From Bacteroidales bacterium (GTDB taxonomy: Bacteria; Bacteroidota; Bacteroidia; Bacteroidales; SM23-62), in the NCBI GenBank assembly GCA_016783865.1, contig JADHVS010000151.1:1-10919 (forward strand): a stretch of DNA of 10,919 nucleotides. Reading direction: 5' to 3'. Below, piece by piece: positions 1 to 6,530 of the stretch. The notes under the pieces are model-generated. The model ran no database searches. It was not told where the DNA came from and saw nothing but the letters and a program-made list of their open reading frames with translations. The position numbers and the translations under genes are program-made. Positions within the stretch are counted from its first letter, which is position 1; every line of letters begins with the position of its first letter.

Positions 1-355
1 CATCAAGATTAGTATAGCTGCGGTAAAAATAGGCCTCTCCGAGGTTACTGTTCATCTCAATCGCCATATTAAAATCCATTAGTGCAGCCTGGATATCCTG
101 AAGCTCAAGATTGGTTTTGCCACGCATCAGGTAGGCAAGGTCAAATTCGGGATTATAATCAAGAGAAGCAGAAAAATTTTCCAGTGCAACCAGGTAATTC
201 TCATCCTGAATACTCTGAATACCTTTATTATAGGCAATCTTTGCATTTTTCTTGTTCTTCAAACTGATTCCCTCGGTTCCTTGTCCCGGTAAATGAGTAA
301 AAATGAAAGAAAAAATAATTAACCAGGAAATGAGATGACAGGCCTTTTTCATCAT
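1..355 (-). CDS. Exported tetratricopeptide-repeat protein, N-terminal part (runs off left edge)
   Basis: Reading the minus strand from the ATG at 355-353 gives 118 open codons with no stop before the window edge, so this is the N-terminal part of a longer gene. A second ATG follows at once at 352-350 and could be the true start. Residues 1 to about 25 form a signal peptide: Lys3-Lys4, then a hydrophobic stretch ending near HLPGQG. From about residue 39 come TPR-like helix pairs: roughly 39-72 (with the pattern Y-x-G-x-x-x-x-x-x-x-Y-x-x-A and ending in NP), 73-106 (AYLMRG..., then A-x-x-D-F-x-x-A-I), and the start of a third at 107 (EAYFYRS). TPR proteins are protein-interaction scaffolds; this one should be periplasmic or surface-attached. 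No enzymatic domain is visible in the part present, so no specific function can be given. It is divergent from the HPt gene across a 176-base AT-rich gap (356-531) in which no clear promoter was found. Confidence 0.8.
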   Translation of the reverse strand, partial: MMKKACHLISWLIIFSFIFTHLPGQGTEGISLKNKKNAKIAYNKGIQSIQDENYLVALENFSASLDYNPEFDLAYLMRGKTNLELQDIQAALMDFNMAIEMNSNLGEAYFYRSYTNLD

Positions 356-531
356 GATCTAGTTGTTTTTAAAAAGGGAATATACGTATTTTTCAGAATT
401 TGGTTAAGAGACCTTTGCAAATTTTATTAAAAATTAAAAAAATCCGTTAATTTTATTTCAATTTTTATGCACAGGGTATTGAACAATGTAATACTTAATT
501 TACTGATCATCAATTAATATTTATAGGCTAG

Positions 532-867
532 ATGATTACCGACCTGACTTATCTTAATAATATGACCGATGGAAATCCTGAGCTTATCCAGGAAATGATT
601 AATATCTTTACAAGTCAGGTTGATGAATATATCGTGGAAATGAACAGCCTGTATGACCTGCAGAACTGGAATGGGCTCAGCCGTCTTGCCCACAAGGCCA
701 AATCTTCCGTTGCAATTATGGGCATGACAAACCTGGCAGAAATGTTGAAAGAGTTTGAAATAAATGCTAAAGATCATCTGCATATTGAAAAATACCCAGA
801 ATATATTTATAGATTTACAAAAGATTGTATTACAGCTTGTGAAGAACTTAACAATTTAACACTATAG
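532..867 (+). CDS. HPt (histidine phosphotransfer) domain protein
   Basis: A 111-residue single-domain protein. Residues about 5-108 match the four-helix HPt fold. The start Y-L-N-N-M-T-D-G-N-P-E-L-I-Q-E-M is typical of the family's first helix, and the phospho-acceptor motif is A-H-K-A-K-S-S with His54 as the predicted phosphorylated residue. HPt proteins shuttle phosphoryl groups between hybrid histidine kinases and response regulators in the cytoplasm. The start is well fixed: the codon just before ATG 532 is an in-frame TAG. There is no Shine-Dalgarno sequence. The STAS gene starts 22 bases after the stop and shares the terminator at 1251-1278, so the two look like one operon. No kinase or receiver domain is encoded nearby, so this is an orphan HPt and its partners are unknown. 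Confidence 0.87.
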   Translation: MITDLTYLNNMTDGNPELIQEMINIFTSQVDEYIVEMNSLYDLQNWNGLSRLAHKAKSSVAIMGMTNLAEMLKEFEINAKDHLHIEKYPEYIYRFTKDCITACEELNNLTL

Positions 868-889
868 AACTCATATTAAAACTGCTATC

Positions 890-1225
890 ATGTTAAAGAC
901 AGAAACTGTAAATGGAGTCATCGTTGTTCGATTTGATAATGTTAACAGGTTTAATGCACTTATTGCGGATCCGGTTAAAGAACAGTTAAAAGGATATTTT
1001 AACAAGTCGAATTCGAAGCTTATTTTAAACCTTGAAGGCATAGATTTTGTCGATAGTACGGGTTTTGGGGTATTTCTATCCATTATGAAAACAGCCAATA
1101 ATAATTATGGCTATTTCAAGATCTGCAATATCTCCACCGAGGTTATGGAATTGTTTAAGCTACTTCAATTACATAATGTTTTTGAGATTTATAGCACCCT
1201 TGAAGACTGCATAAAAAGCTTCTGA
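890..1225 (+). CDS. STAS domain protein, anti-anti-sigma factor-like
   Basis: A 111-residue cytoplasmic protein made of one STAS domain. It shows the family order: an N-terminal beta pair (T-V-N-G-V-I-V-V-R-F), a helix, the strand L-I-L-N-L-E-G-I-D-F-V, and the loop D-S-T-G-F-G at residues 55-60. Ser56 sits where SpoIIAA and RsbV are phosphorylated by their cognate anti-sigma kinases. A second strand (Y-F-K-I-C-N-I) and a helix with L-F-K-L-L-Q-L complete the fold. Known members bind or release a GHKL serine kinase/anti-sigma factor according to their phosphorylation state. No sigma factor or RsbW-type kinase is nearby, so the target is unknown. It sits 22 bases downstream of the HPt gene and just before a strong terminator. 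The pairing suggests a phosphorelay feeding a partner switch, which is inference. Confidence 0.87.
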   Translation: MLKTETVNGVIVVRFDNVNRFNALIADPVKEQLKGYFNKSNSKLILNLEGIDFVDSTGFGVFLSIMKTANNNYGYFKICNISTEVMELFKLLQLHNVFEIYSTLEDCIKSF

Positions 1226-1250
1226 TAATTAATTCAGATCAAATATATTT

Positions 1251-1278
1251 AAGGCTGTCCCAGAAGGGCAGCCTTTTT
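1251..1278 (+). terminator. Rho-independent terminator of the HPt-STAS operon
   Basis: AAGGCTGTCC and GGGCAGCCTT form a 10-bp stem (one G-T wobble) around a short CAGAA loop, followed by a T run. It begins 26 bases after the STAS stop codon and reads in the direction of the HPt-STAS operon. Confidence 0.85.
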
Positions 1279-1286
1279 ATTTTATA

Positions 1287-1321
1287 GTCATCCCGTCTGC
1301 CAGCAGGCGGGACAGGATGAC
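1287..1321. repeat. REP-like imperfect palindrome
   Basis: GTCATCC at 1287-1293 is repeated inverted as GGATGAC at 1315-1321; including the next bases, the outer arms pair over 11 positions with one mismatch. Inside, CCCGTCTGCC (1292-1301) and AGCAGGCGGG (1302-1311) form a second, nearly perfect palindrome. The GC-rich core contrasts with the AT-rich surroundings. It resembles the short palindromic elements with a CTGCC-GGCAG-type core that are scattered between genes in many Bacteroidota genomes (family knowledge from memory). Only one copy was found in this window, so its repetitive nature is inferred. It is not followed by a T run and lies just after a terminator, so it is probably not a second terminator. 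Confidence 0.6.
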
Positions 1322-1539
1322 TTAATCTGAACCTTTGAAGCGACTTTTCTATTTCATGTTGTTCGATTTCGGACATTTATTGTATCATTTTCGGGCAGGA
1401 TTAGCCAGCAAAAACAACAATAATTTACTACTAACCAGAGGCTTAATCGACTTGGCATGAATCATGAACAATGTAGTTAGTGGCTTTTTTGTTTATTTTC
1501 GTGGCAATTGAATTAACCTGAAGCTTAGAGGTTAATGTT

Positions 1540-2829
1540 ATGAGGTTGTATCGTTTACTGGTATTGCGATTTTTTTTGCTGTTGTCCGGCATGATAATCT
1601 TGTCCGGATCATGGATCTATGCTCAAAAATCTGAGCTCAAACAGGTCGAGCAATCAAAAGAACTTTATTTTACCAATACCCGTCAGAAAAGTCTTGAGCT
1701 GCCCTTCAAGCTTGTGAACAACCTGATTGTAATTCCAATTCAGATCAATGGATCAGATACCCTGCGATTCATTCTCGATACAGGATTAAATACTTCCATC
1801 ATTTGTGAGCTTTCTACAGGCAAAACATTGAATCTTAACTATGCCAGGGAGATACAGTTACAGGGACTGGGTGTTGGTGAACCCCTTTCTGCGATACATA
1901 CTTTTGGTAATGATATCAATATTTCGGGTATATATGGTATCAATCAGGACTATTTCGTACTGATGGAGAACATTTTTCATCTCTCAAATAAACTGGGTAC
2001 TCCCATCCACGGAATATTGAGTTTTAGCGTATTTAATGCGTTTATCGTCGAAATTAATTATACCAAGGAGAAAATTGTTTTTTATGATCCTGCCTTTTAC
2101 CAATACAAAAAGAACAGCAGGAATTACATTACGCTGCCCATGGTTATTCATGAGACCAAGCCTTATATCTATATGAAGATTCAGCTTGCAGATGGAAGGA
2201 TAATTCCCATAAAGGTGCTTCTCGATACCGGGGCCAGTAATTCACTCTGGGTGGATCAGGGATCATTGCCGGATTTTTCAGTTCCGGGTCACGCGAGGCA
2301 GACTTACCTGGGAAGTGGCCTGAGCGGAGATGTTTATGGACATGTCCTCCGGTTCGACAAAGTCTATATCGACCATTATGAATTATCGGATGTGATCGTA
2401 TCGCTTCCCGATTCATCATCCATCGAAAATGCCATTGGACTCGATCAGCGAAACGGGAGTATCGGAGCAGAAATACTCAGGCGATTCAATGTGATAATTG
2501 ACTATCCAAATGAACTGATCACCTTCGTAAAAAATTCTGATTTTCTTGATCCTTTCTCCTACAATATGACAGGCATTGAATTATCAGCTCCCTACCCGGG
2601 AATAAATTATTATACTATTTCCCAGATACGTAAAGGATCTCCAGCCGAGAAAGCCGGATTACTGATAAATGATGAGATTATCTCCATTAATAGTACAAAG
2701 GTAACGGAACTCACAATGAATGACCTCTATAAAAAATTCCAGCTCAAAAACGGCAAAAAAATTAAAATGCTGGTTAACCGCAATGGAGAAAGAAAAAGGA
2801 TAGAATTCAAACTGGAAAAATTCATTTAG
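1540..2829 (+). CDS. Exported retropepsin-like aspartyl protease with C-terminal PDZ domain
   Basis: A 429-residue protein. Residues 1 to about 29 form a signal peptide or anchor (RLYRLLVLRFFLLLSGMI..., ending S-W-I-Y-A-Q), so it acts outside the cytoplasm. Two retropepsin-like lobes follow. The first (about 55-190) has the active-site triplet D80-T81-G82 in F-I-L-D-T-G and the later G-I-L-S-F motif. The second (about 195-332) has D229-T230-G231 in V-L-L-D-T-G-A-S, then G-S-I-G-A-E-I-L-R-R-F. Together they resemble a bilobal, pepsin-like arrangement in one chain. Residues about 340-427 look like a PDZ domain (G-S-P-A-E-K-A-G-L, then N-D-E-I-I-S-I-N), probably binding C-terminal peptides. Both catalytic aspartates are present, so an active peptidase is likely, but the substrate is unknown. 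It appears monocistronic. Confidence 0.85.
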   Translation: MRLYRLLVLRFFLLLSGMIILSGSWIYAQKSELKQVEQSKELYFTNTRQKSLELPFKLVNNLIVIPIQINGSDTLRFILDTGLNTSIICELSTGKTLNLNYAREIQLQGLGVGEPLSAIHTFGNDINISGIYGINQDYFVLMENIFHLSNKLGTPIHGILSFSVFNAFIVEINYTKEKIVFYDPAFYQYKKNSRNYITLPMVIHETKPYIYMKIQLADGRIIPIKVLLDTGASNSLWVDQGSLPDFSVPGHARQTYLGSGLSGDVYGHVLRFDKVYIDHYELSDVIVSLPDSSSIENAIGLDQRNGSIGAEILRRFNVIIDYPNELITFVKNSDFLDPFSYNMTGIELSAPYPGINYYTISQIRKGSPAEKAGLLINDEIISINSTKVTELTMNDLYKKFQLKNGKKIKMLVNRNGERKRIEFKLEKFI

Positions 2830-2842
2830 TTCAGGTTTGATT

Positions 2843-2851
2843 TATCTTTGC
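2843..2851 (+). promoter_or_regulatory. Candidate Bacteroidota promoter -7 box upstream of the lipoprotein gene
   Basis: TATCTTTGC matches the Bacteroidota -7 consensus TAnnTTTG fully and is followed by CACCCC, a context often seen at such promoters. It lies 14 bases after the protease stop codon and would give a leader of about 100 bases for the gene at 2957. No good TTTG -33 box is found 19-21 bases upstream, which lowers confidence. Confidence 0.4.
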
Positions 2852-2898
2852 ACCCCAACTTCCTGATGACCTGACCCAGGTAAAAATCTAAACAAAAA

Positions 2899-2930
2899 TT
2901 TGATTATCTCCGTTGCATTAGTTATCTATG
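2899..2930 (+). promoter_or_regulatory. Second candidate promoter (-33/-7) for the lipoprotein gene
   Basis: TTTG at 2899-2902 is separated by 20 bases from TATCTATG at 2923-2930. This fits the Bacteroidota pattern TTTG-N19-21-TAnnTTTG with one mismatch in the -7 box. The spacing is better than for the box at 2843, and transcription would start about 20 bases before the ATG at 2957. The two boxes may be tandem promoters. Confidence 0.4.
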
Positions 2931-2956
2931 CACAACGCTAACCAATTCATGAAGAA

Positions 2957-3529
2957 ATGAAAAAATATCTGATCGGACTTATTGGATTGACTTTACTGCT
3001 ATCTGCCTGTGGATCAGGTGATAAAAGCAAAACCGACGCACAAAACGAAAAAATTATTGTAGAAGTTACAGTAGCTGAATTTCTGGACGGAGCAGAAAAT
3101 ATGCTCGATCAGGAAGTGGCCATTACAGGACTTGTAACACATGTTTGTAAACATGGCGGTCAAAGGTTATTTATCACCGGTGAAGACACTTCAAGTACAG
3201 TTAAAATTACCACTGGTGAGGATATCGCAGAATTCAGTATCGATCTCGAAGGTGAAAAAATTGCCGTAACCGGTATTGTCAGGGAACTTAGAATTGATGA
3301 GACATACCTCGCCGAATGGGAAGCTGAAATCATGGAAGGGGCCTCAAAGGAAAACACGGGGCATAAAGACGGACTGGATGAGCATCAAAAAGACCAAGCC
3401 GAGGAGTTGGATATGGATGAACAGTTAGAAAAGGTCAATAATCTCAGGGAAAAAATTGCCGCAAGCGAGAAGGGCTATTTATCCGAATTCTGGGTAGAGA
3501 CCATCGAATTTAAAGTGCTGTCTGAATAA
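2957..3529 (+). CDS. OB-fold lipoprotein with C-K-H-G-G motif
   Basis: A 190-residue protein with a lipoprotein signal: M-K-K, a hydrophobic core, and the lipobox L-S-A-C with Cys18 as the predicted lipidated residue. It should be anchored in the inner or outer membrane and face the periplasm. Residues about 34-123 alternate beta strands in a way that suggests an OB fold: V-A-I-T-G-L-V, R-L-F-I-T-G, S-T-V-K-I-T, and K-I-A-V-T-G-I-V. Between the first strands sits V-C-K-H-G-G-Q (Cys64, His66), a possible metal-binding loop reminiscent of CcmE-like or DUF4920-like periplasmic proteins (inference). Residues about 130-172 are very charged and probably helical or coiled coil; a short aromatic segment (E-F-W-V-E) follows. 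The exact function is not recognised. It is followed by its own terminator, so it is not necessarily co-transcribed with the PepSY-associated gene at 3640. Confidence 0.8.
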   Translation: MKKYLIGLIGLTLLLSACGSGDKSKTDAQNEKIIVEVTVAEFLDGAENMLDQEVAITGLVTHVCKHGGQRLFITGEDTSSTVKITTGEDIAEFSIDLEGEKIAVTGIVRELRIDETYLAEWEAEIMEGASKENTGHKDGLDEHQKDQAEELDMDEQLEKVNNLREKIAASEKGYLSEFWVETIEFKVLSE

Positions 3530-3553
3530 CCACTTTTACCTTTATAATATCTG

Positions 3554-3600
3554 CCGCAAGGAGATTTTTCATATCATTGTCTCTTTGCGGTTTTTCTTTT
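3554..3600 (+). terminator. Rho-independent terminator after the lipoprotein gene
   Basis: CCGCAAGGAGA (3554-3564) pairs with TCTCTTTGCGG (3580-3590) over 11 bp with one G-T wobble. The loop is about 15 bases and the stem is followed by TTTTTCTTTT. It begins 24 bases after the stop codon of the lipoprotein gene. Confidence 0.85.
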
Positions 3601-3639
3601 ACAACAATTAAGCGAGTCTTAATATTATATTGCTGACAC

Positions 3640-4200
3640 ATGAAATGGAGGAAATGGAACAGGATCATTCATCGTGATCTGGGATATATTTTTTTTGGTA
3701 TGTCAATCATTTACGGATTATCGGGGATTGCACTGAATCATATGGATGACTGGAATCCGGATTTTATAATTAAAACATTATCCTTTGATGCCGGGCCAAC
3801 ACCCAACTCCTCAGACCAATTTGAGTCGTGGATCAAAAATCTGGTATCAGAGCACTCTCCCGGCAACACCTATAAAAGCCACTATTTACCACGGGAAGAT
3901 TTGCTGAAGGCATTTCTGAAAGGGGGTTCCATCGCTATCGATCTGAACACCGGGCAAGCTGTTATTGAGAAAATCAAAAGGAGACCTGTATTCAGGGAGG
4001 TTAACTTTTTACATTACAATAAGCCCAAAAAGTTGTGGACCTGGATCTCTGATTTCTTTGCAGGAGCGCTAATTCTGATGGCCATCTCGGGACTGTTCAT
4101 GATCAGGGGCAAAAAGGGGATCACAGGCAGGGGAGCCTGGCTGACCAGTTTTGGCATCATTATCCCTCTGATCTTCCTGATCCGTTACTTATGGAGTTAA
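3640..4200 (+). CDS. PepSY-associated transmembrane helix protein
   Basis: A 186-residue inner-membrane protein. Residues 1-13 (K-W-R-K-W-N-R-I-I-H-R-D) precede a first membrane helix at about 14-33. A soluble segment of about 100 residues (34-133) follows, then two more helices at about 134-155 and 166-184 separated by a basic loop (R-G-K-K-G). The pattern I-H-R-D-L-G-Y followed by Y-G-L-S-G-I-A-L-N-H, and the later L-H-Y-N-K before the second helix, are typical of the PepSY-associated TM family. His11, His34 and His125 flank the membrane and are candidate haem or metal ligands (inference from family resemblance). The protein is much shorter than PepSY-TM iron reductases of roughly 350-500 residues and appears to be the compact form. 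The upstream OB-fold lipoprotein may be a partner. Its 3' end lies 17 bases from that of the convergent peptidase gene, with no obvious terminator between them. Confidence 0.8.
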   Translation: MKWRKWNRIIHRDLGYIFFGMSIIYGLSGIALNHMDDWNPDFIIKTLSFDAGPTPNSSDQFESWIKNLVSEHSPGNTYKSHYLPREDLLKAFLKGGSIAIDLNTGQAVIEKIKRRPVFREVNFLHYNKPKKLWTWISDFFAGALILMAISGLFMIRGKKGITGRGAWLTSFGIIIPLIFLIRYLWS

Positions 4201-4217
4201 ATATCCGGTAAATCTAT

Positions 4218-6371
4218 CTACAGGTTCTCAATAAAGTAGTCTGTCACTTTCTGCATTAAATGTATTCTGTCCTTGCCCCTGACATTGTGTTCATGGGTAG
4301 GATATACAAAATAATCGACCTGGACTCCCTCCTCGATAGCCCTTTGTAAATAGGTGAGGCTGTTTTGCCAGACCACAACAGGATCCTGTGCTCCATGAAT
4401 AATCAATTGCTTACCCTGGTAATTGCCCACCTGATTCAGGAGCGATGATTTTTCATATCCTTCAGGATTGGACTGTGGGGTATCCATATATCTTTCACCA
4501 TACATTACTTCATAAAATTTCCAGTCAATTACGGGTCCGCCTGCCACTCCTGCCTTAAAATCATCCGGCGACCTGTGCAGCATGGAAAGAGTAAGGAATC
4601 CACCATAGCTCCAGCCATGAACTCCTATTCTTCCGGCATCGACATAAGGAAGAGATTTTAAATATTCCAATCCCATATGTTGATCTTCAACCTCAATTGC
4701 ACCAAGCTGTCTGTGAATGATACTCTCAAAATCCAGTCCCCTGTTTGAAGTCCCTCGGTTATCCAGTGTAAATGCAATATATCCCTTCTGGGCCATAAAA
4801 TGTTGCCAGGACCTGGCTCCTCCCATCCACCTGTTCTGGACCAGCTGGCTATGCGGTCCACCATAAACATATATAATGACCGGATATATTTTCCCGGGAT
4901 CGAATCCGGGTGGTCTGATCATCCTGCAATACAGATCAGTGATACCGTCTGATGCCTTAATGCTGAATACTTCAACCTCTCCTAAACGATATTCCTTCAG
5001 AGGATTACCGGCAGTATAGATGGTTTGCACTTTTTTCCCATCGGCCTTTATAATGGCGTATTCCAGAGGCACATCCATGCTGGAATAGCCATCAATAATA
5101 TATTTTCCTTCCGGATGGACGATAGCCCTATGGGTTCCGGGAGTATAGGACAGTTTTATCTTTCGTCCCGATTTAAAATTTGCTTTAAAAATCTGGCGTT
5201 CGATCGGACTTCCTTCAGTCGATTGGTAAAACAGATTCTTTTCATCTGAATCAAATCCCAGGAGATCGGTTACTTCCCATGGCCCCTGCGTCAATTGTTT
5301 TAACAGTCTGCCATCTGTACTATACAGATACAGGTGGTTATATCCATCTCGCTCGCTCCACCAGATAAACTTACTTTTGTCATTCTTTAAAAATACCAGA
5401 GGATGCTCAGGTTCAACGTATTTGGGATGTTTTTCTTCAAATAGTACATCCACGAGGTCACCTGTTTTTACCTGGAAACGGGCCAGTTTTAAATGATCCT
5501 GGTCACGATTCAGCAACACGATGTAAATAAATTTCTCATCCGGTCCCCAGGTGACACTGGTCAGGTACTGATCCTTTGGCTCACCAGTATTGAGTGTTAC
5601 ACTTGACTTGTTTTTTATATCATAAACAACAAGCTCAACTTCTTCGCTGGTCATCCCGGCCATCGGGTATTTGATAGTTTGTAGTTCGGCCATTCTCTTA
5701 GTAACATCCACCAGTGGATAGTCCTTCACCATGGATTCATCCTTCCTGTAATAAGCCAAATAATTACCTTGTGGGGACCAGAAAATCCCCTGATTGATTC
5801 CAAATTCCTGCCGATACACATATCCTGATCCGTTCCAAACACTATGCGTTGTATCATCATTAACATGAACCGGTTCTTTCACCGGATCTAAATAATAAAG
5901 GTTAGATCCTTTAGTATATGCAACAAATTTGAAATCAGGGCTTAGCGTTATGTCAGTTGCCTCACTATCCAACTCAATTATACGATTGATCTGCATTTTC
6001 TCAATATCTAATAATACAATATGGTGCTGGTTCCGAATCAATATTTCATTATAGCTGATCCAGGTAACAGCAGGAATCGACCTAAGGGTTGATAAGCCTG
6101 TATCCTCAAGGATACCATTCAGTAACTCAACATCGAACAATACCGTACTGTCTGTCCTTCCAGCCTGTTTTTGATAAATCTTATCATTTACTTGATAAAC
6201 ATAATAATCGGAACTCCCTCTCCAGCTCAGGTTTATTAAGTTTGCGGGGTGTAATTTATAGTCAAGCCCTGCCACAGACTCCTCTATTCTTAGCAGTTTA
6301 TCCTGCGACCAGGCTGTATTCGATATGATCAATAAGATCCAGGTAGTTAGAAGTATTTTTCTCATCTTCAT
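4218..6371 (-). CDS. Dipeptidyl-peptidase IV-like S9 serine peptidase
   Basis: A 717-residue exported peptidase of family S9B, of normal family length. Residues 1 to about 22 are a signal peptide (ending A-W-S-Q). Residues about 24-470 form the beta-propeller, with typical blade motifs such as F-W-S-P-Q-G-N-Y-L-A-Y and T-W-G-P-D-E-K. Residues about 480-717 are the alpha/beta hydrolase. The catalytic triad is visible: Ser588 in G-W-S-Y-G-G, Asp663 in G-A-Q-D-P, and His695 in T-H-E-H-N-V. Y-V-Y-G-G-P-H (residues 501-507) would supply the oxyanion site. Such enzymes release N-terminal dipeptides in the periplasm and support peptide feeding. The segment that normally carries the paired glutamates gripping the substrate N-terminus reads Y-R-Q-E-F, so only Glu189 is kept, and specificity could differ from true DPP IV. 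The start M-K-M-R-K could also be the second Met. It is divergent from the ABC gene. Confidence 0.92.
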   Translation of the reverse strand: MKMRKILLTTWILLIISNTAWSQDKLLRIEESVAGLDYKLHPANLINLSWRGSSDYYVYQVNDKIYQKQAGRTDSTVLFDVELLNGILEDTGLSTLRSIPAVTWISYNEILIRNQHHIVLLDIEKMQINRIIELDSEATDITLSPDFKFVAYTKGSNLYYLDPVKEPVHVNDDTTHSVWNGSGYVYRQEFGINQGIFWSPQGNYLAYYRKDESMVKDYPLVDVTKRMAELQTIKYPMAGMTSEEVELVVYDIKNKSSVTLNTGEPKDQYLTSVTWGPDEKFIYIVLLNRDQDHLKLARFQVKTGDLVDVLFEEKHPKYVEPEHPLVFLKNDKSKFIWWSERDGYNHLYLYSTDGRLLKQLTQGPWEVTDLLGFDSDEKNLFYQSTEGSPIERQIFKANFKSGRKIKLSYTPGTHRAIVHPEGKYIIDGYSSMDVPLEYAIIKADGKKVQTIYTAGNPLKEYRLGEVEVFSIKASDGITDLYCRMIRPPGFDPGKIYPVIIYVYGGPHSQLVQNRWMGGARSWQHFMAQKGYIAFTLDNRGTSNRGLDFESIIHRQLGAIEVEDQHMGLEYLKSLPYVDAGRIGVHGWSYGGFLTLSMLHRSPDDFKAGVAGGPVIDWKFYEVMYGERYMDTPQSNPEGYEKSSLLNQVGNYQGKQLIIHGAQDPVVVWQNSLTYLQRAIEEGVQVDYFVYPTHEHNVRGKDRIHLMQKVTDYFIENL

Positions 6372-6432
6372 GTAAGATTATGTTTTTCTACCCTGGTAAT
6401 TTATGGTGAAATACCGGTCCAAAACACTAAAA

Positions 6433-6465
6433 TTAGCGTAAATTTTCATTTATTTAGTATCTTCG
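6433..6465 (+). promoter_or_regulatory. Weak candidate promoter for the TerB-ABCG gene
   Basis: TATCTTCG at 6458-6465 matches the TAnnTTTG box with one mismatch, and TTAG at 6433-6436 lies 21 bases upstream in place of TTTG. It would give a leader of roughly 60 bases before the ATG at 6531. The match is imperfect at both boxes. Confidence 0.25.
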
Positions 6466-6530
6466 AATAACTTCAAACGAATATTCATTCCCAGATATGC
6501 CAGTTAGTATAAACTTTATAAATACCTGCC

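Larger units (their letters stand above)
1226..1539. other. Gene-free stretch with terminator and REP-like palindrome
   Basis: This is 314 bases without a convincing gene on either strand. The left part holds the STAS terminator (1251-1278) and a REP-like palindrome (1287-1321). Bases 1322-1539 contain no long frame and no RNA-gene signature that I recognise. TATTTTCG at 1494-1501 resembles a Bacteroidota -7 box (TAnnTTTG) with one mismatch and could serve the protease gene at 1540, but no matching -33 TTTG lies at the right distance, so I do not call a promoter. Confidence 0.5.

Noticed and set aside
82..267. 61-codon plus-strand open frame
   Set aside because: It lies antisense within the TPR gene, whose translation shows a signal peptide and TPR repeats; this frame shows no domain.
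410..417. GACCTTTG as promoter for the HPt operon
   Set aside because: The TTTG part fits but the first T of TAnn is missing and there is no -33 box at the right distance.
871..1098. Minus-strand open frame over the STAS gene
   Set aside because: Antisense shadow of a clear STAS domain.
1453..1470. Possible sigma-54 site around TTGGCATGAATCATGA
   Set aside because: The first TGGC half is present but the second GC element at the proper spacing is missing.
2144..2419. 91-codon minus-strand open frame in the protease gene
   Set aside because: Antisense to the region holding the second D-T-G motif; composition (many R, H, P) is not that of a natural protein.
4201..4217. Terminator between the convergent PepSY-associated and peptidase genes
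   Set aside because: Only 17 bases separate the stop codons and no inverted repeat is visible there.
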